A stretch of 64,000 bases of DNA. It comes from Microtetraspora sp. NBRC 16547 (GTDB taxonomy: Bacteria; Actinomycetota; Actinomycetes; Streptosporangiales; Streptosporangiaceae). Below the pieces are notes generated by a model. It saw nothing but the letters and a program-made list of their open reading frames with translations. It was not told the origin of the DNA and did not search any database. Below are positions 57,053 to 64,000 of the stretch, piece after piece. The stretch is from positions 389,512-453,511 of the forward strand of contig NZ_BSSE01000003.1 of the NCBI RefSeq assembly GCF_030268965.1, read 5' to 3'. Each line of letters opens with the position of its first letter. The stretch's first letter is position 1. Position numbers and translations under genes: made by a program.

Positions 57053-57658
57053 TCAGGTCGGCTGTGCCGTGCGGGAGCGGCGGGAGCCACGGTGGCGGCG
57101 CACACGGCGGAGGAGCCGCCAGCCGACGAAGGCGAGCATCGCGACCACCACCACGACCAGCACCGGCAGGAAGATCGCGATCAGGCTCATGCCGAGCGCG
57201 CCCGCGTCCTCCACCGTGCTGACCACGGGAGCGCCCACCCCGGCGGTGCTGACGTTCACGACCGGGCGGGTGCTCGCCTTGACGGCGTGGACCACGAGGG
57301 CGACGGCGACGCCGAGGACCCAACCGACGACGGGGTGCTCCGCCATCCAGGTCGAGTTGTCCAGCTCGGCGGCGGCCGCGGTGGCGCTGAAGACCACGCC
57401 GCCGGACGCGGGCCGCACGGCCGTCTGGATGATGTCGTTGACGTGGTCGACGACCGGCACCTTGTCGAGCACGATCTCGGCGACCAGGAGCACACCCACG
57501 ATCAGCAGAACCCAGCCGTTGGAGAGCCACTCGTAGCCCTGCGGAAGCCGTACGGCGTCGGTGAAGTGAGCGACCAGCCCGACGACCAGCAGCGGGATGT
57601 AGGCGTTGAGCCCCGCGGCGGTGGACAGGCCGAGCCCGGTGAGTGCGGCGAACATCAC
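57053..57658 (-). CDS. DUF4126 membrane protein
   Basis: 201 residues with four to five hydrophobic segments and a very basic C-terminus (RRVRRHRGSRRSRTAQPT). The family pattern is visible in LTGLGLSTAAGLNAYIPLLV, then LDKVPVVDHVNDIIQTAVRP and ASGGVVF. GGAGGGG precedes GTG/ATG. Function unknown. It converges with uvrB. Confidence 0.83.
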   Translation of the reverse strand: MMFAALTGLGLSTAAGLNAYIPLLVVGLVAHFTDAVRLPQGYEWLSNGWVLLIVGVLLVAEIVLDKVPVVDHVNDIIQTAVRPASGGVVFSATAAAAELDNSTWMAEHPVVGWVLGVAVALVVHAVKASTRPVVNVSTAGVGAPVVSTVEDAGALGMSLIAIFLPVLVVVVVAMLAFVGWRLLRRVRRHRGSRRSRTAQPT

Positions 57659-57789
57659 CCCTCCAACGAACGGATCTGTGCTTCGGTGCCGGAGGGCGGT
57701 GGCGACCTCGGGCAGGAGCCCATCAAAGCAGCGATCCGGCGGGTCGGCATCCGCCGTCCGTCATGGTGCGGCAGGCGGACGTCCGTGAT

Positions 57790-57900
57790 GGCGTGGGGGA
57801 GCCAGGTGTTCCTGATGGCGCACGGAGTCGGACAGGACGGCGCGGGGGAGCCAGGTGTTCCTGATGGCGCACGGAGTCGGACGGGACGGCGCGGGGGAGG
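57790..57900. repeat. 49-bp tandem duplication
   Basis: Unit 57790-57838 is repeated at 57839-57887 with two differences, and 13 bases of a third copy follow. The period is 49, not a multiple of three, and the array ends against the stop codon of the nitronate monooxygenase gene. No gene is seen in the 57659-57902 gap. Confidence 0.85.
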
Positions 57901-57902
57901 CG

Positions 57903-59033
57903 TCAGGCGTCGGTGATGCGGCGGAGCCGCTCGACCGCCTCGCCGTACCCCTCGATCATCTCGTAGACCACCTGGCGGGCCGGTTTGACCTGGTTCATCT
58001 GGCCGACGACCTGCCCGACGAAATAGTTCGCCAGCTCGCGCGCCCCTGGGGCGCCCGCCTCGGCGGCGCGGCCGACTCGGGCCATCGCGGCCTCGGCGAG
58101 CAGGAGCTGGAGCGGCATGCCGAGCGGGCCGGGGCTCTCGGGGGCGCCGTCCCACTCGTCGGTCCAGGCCGACCTGAGCTGGCGGGCGGGCTTGCCGGTG
58201 CGCGAGCGCGATCTGACGGTGTCGCGTGAGGTCGCGGCGAGCATCTTGCGCTTGACGGCCGGCGGCGTCTCGGCCTCGTCCGTGGTGAGCCACACCGAGC
58301 CGCACCACACGCCCTCGGCGCCGAGCGCGAGCGCGGCGGCCACCTGGCGGCCGTCGGCGATGCCGCCGGCGGCGAGCACGGGGACCGGCGCCACGGCGTC
58401 CACGACCTGGGGGACCAGCACCATCGTGGAGACCTCGCCGGTGTGCCCGCCCGCCTCGGTGCCCTGCGCGACGATGATGTCCGCGCCCGCGGCGACCTGC
58501 CGCGCGGCGTGCTCCACGGTCCCGACCAGCGCTGCCACAGGGACCCCGGCCGCGCGGGCCCGCTCCACCATCGCCGGGGGCGGCGGCCCGAGGGCGCTGG
58601 CGATCAGGCCGATGGGGTGCTTGAGCGCGACGTCGATGAGACCGGTGGCTCCTTCGTGCGTGACCCTCCGGCCAGCGTCCGCCGTGTCGTCCCTGCCGTA
58701 CGCGCCGCCGGGGACGCTCACGCCGTACTTGCGGAACAGGTGGTCGACGAAGTCGCGGTGCGCCTCCGGAATGAGGTCCGGCAGGCGCGCGCCGAGGTCG
58801 GCGGCCGCCGCGTCGATCTTCCCGGGGACCAGCACGTCCACGCCGTACGGCCGGCCGTTGACCTGGGCGTCGATCCAGGACAGCTCCTCGTCCAGCTGTT
58901 CGGGGGAGTAGGCGACGGCGCCGAGGACGCCGAAGCCGCCCGCGTTGGTCACCGCGGCCACGACGTCACGGCAGTGGCTGAAGGCGAACAGCGGGAAGTC
59001 GACGCCGAACCTTTCGGTGATGCTGCTGCGCAT
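57903..59033 (-). CDS. Nitronate monooxygenase-family flavoprotein
   Basis: 376 residues, FMN-dependent barrel related to 2-nitropropane dioxygenase/NMO and IMP-dehydrogenase-like folds. Landmarks: FPLFAFSHCRDVVAAVTNAG, GGFGVLGAVAYSPEQL, IVAQGTEAGGHTG (FMN phosphate region), VLAAGGIADGRQVAAALALG and EGVWCGSVWL. The ATG at 59033 follows TAGGTT by 6 bases, so leaderless expression is likely. May detoxify propionate-3-nitronate or act on another substrate; not decided by sequence. Confidence 0.88.
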   Translation of the reverse strand: MRSSITERFGVDFPLFAFSHCRDVVAAVTNAGGFGVLGAVAYSPEQLDEELSWIDAQVNGRPYGVDVLVPGKIDAAAADLGARLPDLIPEAHRDFVDHLFRKYGVSVPGGAYGRDDTADAGRRVTHEGATGLIDVALKHPIGLIASALGPPPPAMVERARAAGVPVAALVGTVEHAARQVAAGADIIVAQGTEAGGHTGEVSTMVLVPQVVDAVAPVPVLAAGGIADGRQVAAALALGAEGVWCGSVWLTTDEAETPPAVKRKMLAATSRDTVRSRSRTGKPARQLRSAWTDEWDGAPESPGPLGMPLQLLLAEAAMARVGRAAEAGAPGARELANYFVGQVVGQMNQVKPARQVVYEMIEGYGEAVERLRRITDA

Positions 59034-59039
59034 GTTGCG

Positions 59040-59045
59040 AACCTA
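59040..59045 (-). promoter_or_regulatory. -10 box TAGGTT for a leaderless mRNA (nitronate monooxygenase gene)
   Basis: On the minus strand TAGGTT is followed by 6 bases and ATG 59033; no Shine-Dalgarno. Confidence 0.45.
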
Positions 59046-59077
59046 CGCCCCAGAACGATGTTCGGTCCAGGGTGCGT

Positions 59078-59797
59078 TCAGTCGTGCGCGGCCAGGCGCC
59101 GTACGGCCCGACCGTCCGCCTCTGTCCTCACCATCCGTTCTCCGCCGTCCGGACCGGCCGCCGGGCCTCCGAGACGCGGCGCTGTCCAGCCCTCGTCGGG
59201 GGAGAACCGGCGGACGATCTTGGCGGGCACCCCGGCGACGACTGAGTGGTCGGGGAACTCCCCGCGCACGACGGCGCCTCCGGCGACCACCGACTGCCGG
59301 CCGATCCGGGTGCCGGGCAGGATGATCGCCCCAGTGCCCAGCCAGGAGCCCGAGCCGATCGAGACGGGATTGTTGCGGGGCCACTGCCGCCCGATGGGCA
59401 TCTCGGGATCGTCGTAGACGTGGTTCTGGTCGGTGATGTATACGTACGGCCCGGTGAAGACGTCGTCGCCGATGTCGATCGACTGGTGCCCGACGATGTG
59501 GCTGCCCCGGCCGATCGAACAGCCGCGGCCGATCCTGACGATGGAGTCGGGGCCGAGGTCGACGCCCGGCCCCATGCCCGCCGAGATCGACACGCGCTCC
59601 CCGACGAGCGTGTGGTCGCCGATCTCGATCCACGCCTCGCCGAAGATCGCGCCGACGGGGAAGGACAGGCACGCTCCATCACCGAGGCGGCGGAACCGAT
59701 AGTCCGCGGGGGAGAGCGGGCTGACGGCCCCGGCCGCCTTCGCGTACGCCCAGCCACGGTGGAGCAAACGGCCGACGGCGCGCTTCACGATCGACAT
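59078..59797 (-). CDS. Left-handed beta-helix (hexapeptide) acyltransferase
   Basis: 239 residues from ATG 59797. Hexapeptide repeats of the [LIV]-G-x-x-x-x type span about residues 70-200 (FGEAWIEIGDHTLVGERVSI; RIGRGCSIGRGSHIVGHQSI; GDDVFTGPYVYITDQNHVYD with the likely catalytic His; VSIGSGSWLGTGAIILPGTR). VVAGVPAKIVRR closes the domain, as in maltose/sugar O-acetyltransferases. The ~40-residue C-terminal tail is charged. Acceptor unknown. TAACTT lies 8 bases before the ATG. Confidence 0.86.
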   Translation of the reverse strand: MSIVKRAVGRLLHRGWAYAKAAGAVSPLSPADYRFRRLGDGACLSFPVGAIFGEAWIEIGDHTLVGERVSISAGMGPGVDLGPDSIVRIGRGCSIGRGSHIVGHQSIDIGDDVFTGPYVYITDQNHVYDDPEMPIGRQWPRNNPVSIGSGSWLGTGAIILPGTRIGRQSVVAGGAVVRGEFPDHSVVAGVPAKIVRRFSPDEGWTAPRLGGPAAGPDGGERMVRTEADGRAVRRLAAHD

Positions 59798-59876
59798 AAC
59801 GGGACAAGTTACTCCTCGGTCGAAGTGCGGGCTATGGCGGGTTCGTGCACGTAGTGGACAAGGTTTGTTATTCTGA

Positions 59877-62221
<2,345 letters not shown>

Positions 62222-62260
62222 GTCCGTAGGTAGGGGGATGTCCTGAGCGAGACGGAGGCC

Positions 62261-63193
62261 GTGCTGTCCAGCTACCTCGCCCATCTGGCGGTGGAGCGGG
62301 GCCTGGCCGCCAACACGCTTGCCTCCTATCGGCGTGACCTGCGACGTTACGTGGACCATCTCCGGTCGCGCGGGCTCGACACCTTCGCCGACGTGGGCGA
62401 GTCCGACGTCGTCGCCTTCCTGACGGCGCTGCGGGAGGGCGACGACGAGCACCCGGCGCTGGTCGCCAGCTCGGCCGCGCGGGCCGTGTCGGCCGTGCGC
62501 GGCCTGCACCGGTTCGCGCTGCGCGAGGGGGTGGCCGGCCACGACCCGGCGCACGAGGTCCGGCCTCCGCGCCAGCTCCGCCGACTGCCCAAGGCGATCA
62601 CGGTCGCCGAGGTCGAGCGGCTCATCGCCGCCTCCGGCCCCGAGGACTCCCCGCTGGCCCTCCGCAACCGCGCCCTCCTGGAGGTCCTGTACGGCACCGG
62701 CGCCCGCATCTCGGAGGCGGTCGGCCTCGCCGTGGACGACGTGTCCCTCGGCGCGCCGTCCGGCGGCGCGGAGGACGGCGCGGAGGACCAGGTCCGGCTA
62801 CGCGGCAAGGGGGGACGGTCCAGGATCGTCCCCCTCGGGCGGTTCGCCCGCCAGGCACTCGACGCGTACATGGTCAGGGCGCGCCCCCAGATCGCCGCAC
62901 ACGGCCGCGGCACCTCCGGCCTCTTCCTCAACGCCAGGGGCGGCCGGTTGACCCGTCAGGGGGCCTGGGAGGTCCTCCAGCAGGCCGCGGAAAGGGCCGG
63001 ACTTTCCGGAGTTTCGCCGCATATGTTGCGGCATTCGTTCGCAACGCATCTCCTTGACGGCGGAGCTGACGTTAGGGTTGTCCAGGAGTTGCTCGGCCAT
63101 GCCTCGGTGACCACCACCCAGGTGTACACCTTGGTCACGGTCGACAAGCTCCGTGAGGTTTACGCGGCCACGCACCCCCGTGCCCTGCGCTGA
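62261..63193 (+). CDS. xerD: Tyrosine recombinase XerD
   Basis: 310 residues from GTG 62261. N-terminal SAM-like domain ([20 protein letters not shown]), then the catalytic domain with the Arg in GTGARISE, Lys in [12 protein letters not shown]-x-x-R in [13 protein letters not shown], His in [11 protein letters not shown] and the Tyr nucleophile in TQVYT. Resolves chromosome dimers at dif with XerC. The true start may be CTG 62243 (GGGGG 5 bases upstream), which would add six residues. An acidic Gly-rich loop of about 12 residues sits inside the catalytic domain (GGAEDGAED). Confidence 0.95.
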   Translation: MLSSYLAHLAVERGLAANTLASYRRDLRRYVDHLRSRGLDTFADVGESDVVAFLTALREGDDEHPALVASSAARAVSAVRGLHRFALREGVAGHDPAHEVRPPRQLRRLPKAITVAEVERLIAASGPEDSPLALRNRALLEVLYGTGARISEAVGLAVDDVSLGAPSGGAEDGAEDQVRLRGKGGRSRIVPLGRFARQALDAYMVRARPQIAAHGRGTSGLFLNARGGRLTRQGAWEVLQQAAERAGLSGVSPHMLRHSFATHLLDGGADVRVVQELLGHASVTTTQVYTLVTVDKLREVYAATHPRALR

Positions 63194-63294
63194 AAGGCGG
63201 CCGAATATCACCCGGAAGGGCGCGGCGCCTTGCCGCATACGTGCCAAGCCTTTAAATTCGGTCGAGTTCGTGACCGTCAGGGAGGTTCATCAAG

Positions 63295-64000
63295 GTGACT
63301 GCGACCACTGATGCTACGTGGACCGCGGGGACCCCCGGCGGTGAGATCGGACCCACCGGTCGGCCCCGTCCGGTGTTCCCGGACCCCAACCCGCCGGAAA
63401 CCCACGGTCCCGCGCGCATCGTCGCGATGGTGAACCAGAAGGGCGGCGTCGGCAAGACGACCACCACGATCAACCTGGGCGCGGCGCTCGCCGAGGTCGG
63501 GCAGCGGGTCCTCCTCGTGGACTTCGACCCGCAGGGCGCGCTGTCGGTCGGCCTCGGCATCGACCCGCGCCCGCTCGAGATGACGATGTACGACCTCCTC
63601 ATGGAGGAGCCCGACGTCACCGCCGAGGACGTCCTGCTCGACACCACGGTCGAGGGCATGGACCTGCTGCCGAGCAACATCTTCCTGTCCGGCGCGGAGA
63701 TCAGGCTCGTCAACGAGGTCGCCAGGGAGTACGCCCTGCAGCGGGCGCTCGAGCCGCTGCTGCCGCGCTACGACATCTGCCTGATCGACTGCCAGCCGTC
63801 GCTCGGCCTGCTCACCGTCAACGCGCTGACCTGCGCGCACAGCGTGATGATCCCGCTGGAGTGCGAGTTCTTCGCCCTGCGCGGCGTCGCCCTGCTGATG
63901 GAGTCCATCGGCAAGGTCCAGGAGCGGCTCAACAAGAACCTCGCGATCGACGGCCTGCTCGCCACGATGTACGACCCGCGCACGCTGCACGCCCGGGAAG
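63295..64000 (+). CDS. ParA/Soj-family ATPase, cut by the window end
   Basis: 235 residues visible from GTG 63295. After a Pro/Thr-rich lead, the deviant Walker A is VNQKGGVGKTTTTINLG, switch I LVDFDPQGALSVGLG, switch II LIDCQPSLGLLTVNAL. It is the chromosomal ParA-like protein that in actinomycetes follows xerD and precedes scpA-scpB, distinct from the parAB locus near oriC. GGAGG stands 9 bases before GTG. The C-terminus is missing. Confidence 0.93.
   Translation, partial: MTATTDATWTAGTPGGEIGPTGRPRPVFPDPNPPETHGPARIVAMVNQKGGVGKTTTTINLGAALAEVGQRVLLVDFDPQGALSVGLGIDPRPLEMTMYDLLMEEPDVTAEDVLLDTTVEGMDLLPSNIFLSGAEIRLVNEVAREYALQRALEPLLPRYDICLIDCQPSLGLLTVNALTCAHSVMIPLECEFFALRGVALLMESIGKVQERLNKNLAIDGLLATMYDPRTLHARE

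Overview
The window is high-GC (about 70 percent) chromosomal DNA of an actinomycete. GTG and TTG starts are frequent, stop/start overlaps of the ATGA and GTGA type are common, and bifunctional PriA stands in for HisA. A PdtaR-type ANTAR regulator, TIGR02234 and TIGR03085 family proteins and a mycobacterium/streptomycete-like core gene order all point the same way. The family is most likely Streptosporangiaceae or a near relative; this is inferred from gene content and style, with no database search. Almost everything is core metabolism and information processing. I see no intact insertion sequence, prophage, CRISPR array or secondary-metabolite cluster.

Layout. 1-2.6 kb: end of a his operon (hisH-hypothetical-priA-ridA-hisF), closed by a bidirectional terminator. 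2.6-6.3 kb, minus strand: NmrA-type reductase, glutamine-synthetase-like ligase, two tandem small membrane peptides, TIGR03085 protein. 6.5-10.2 kb: an asymmetric heterodimeric ABC exporter. 10.3-16.3 kb: a polyamine-type ABC importer (potA-potD-potB-potC, minus strand), divergent from a GntR/FadR-like regulator and a Cache-domain protein. 16.4-21.6 kb: hisI, the trp-associated membrane protein, a CD225 protein, a DUF2752 protein and trpCBA. 21.8-25.9 kb: an envelope redox/lipoprotein group (MauE-like, DsbA-like, Lgt) followed by a VIT-family transporter and an unknown anchored protein. 26.5-32.6 kb: gltB-gltD. 32.8-34.6 kb: a secreted subtilase. 34.8-41.1 kb: pyk, a second asymmetric ABC exporter, an odd tRNA, and pdtaR. 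41.4-46.3 kb: a complete branched-chain amino-acid importer (livJHMGF). 46.3-57.7 kb: lipoprotein, PaaI thioesterase, polA, polysaccharide deacetylase, rpsA, GNAT, coaE, uvrB, DUF4126. 57.9-64 kb: nitronate monooxygenase, hexapeptide acyltransferase, then pyrG-nudix-xerD-parA, with parA cut by the window end.

How the genes fit together. PriA and HisI link the his and trp pathways, because PriA also does the TrpF step that lies between the missing trpD and trpC. GltBD, the GS-like ligase, the Pot importer and the Liv importer are all nitrogen or amino-acid related. polA, uvrB, coaE and rpsA form a housekeeping block.

The signals most worth following are these. (1) A repeated mini-ORF whose product begins V-(S/R)-E-R-S-E-R-T bridges potB to potC and precedes trpC, in both cases with overlapping stop/start codons. 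(2) A tRNA with a class I fold carries a CAA (Leu) anticodon but has no long variable arm. (3) A recurrent TAGGCT-plus-6-nt-plus-start-codon arrangement implies many leaderless mRNAs. (4) A pair of paralogous 53-54 aa membrane peptides is too short to be seen at the usual ORF cutoff. (5) Several gene relics and non-triplet tandem repeats lie in the intergenic gaps.
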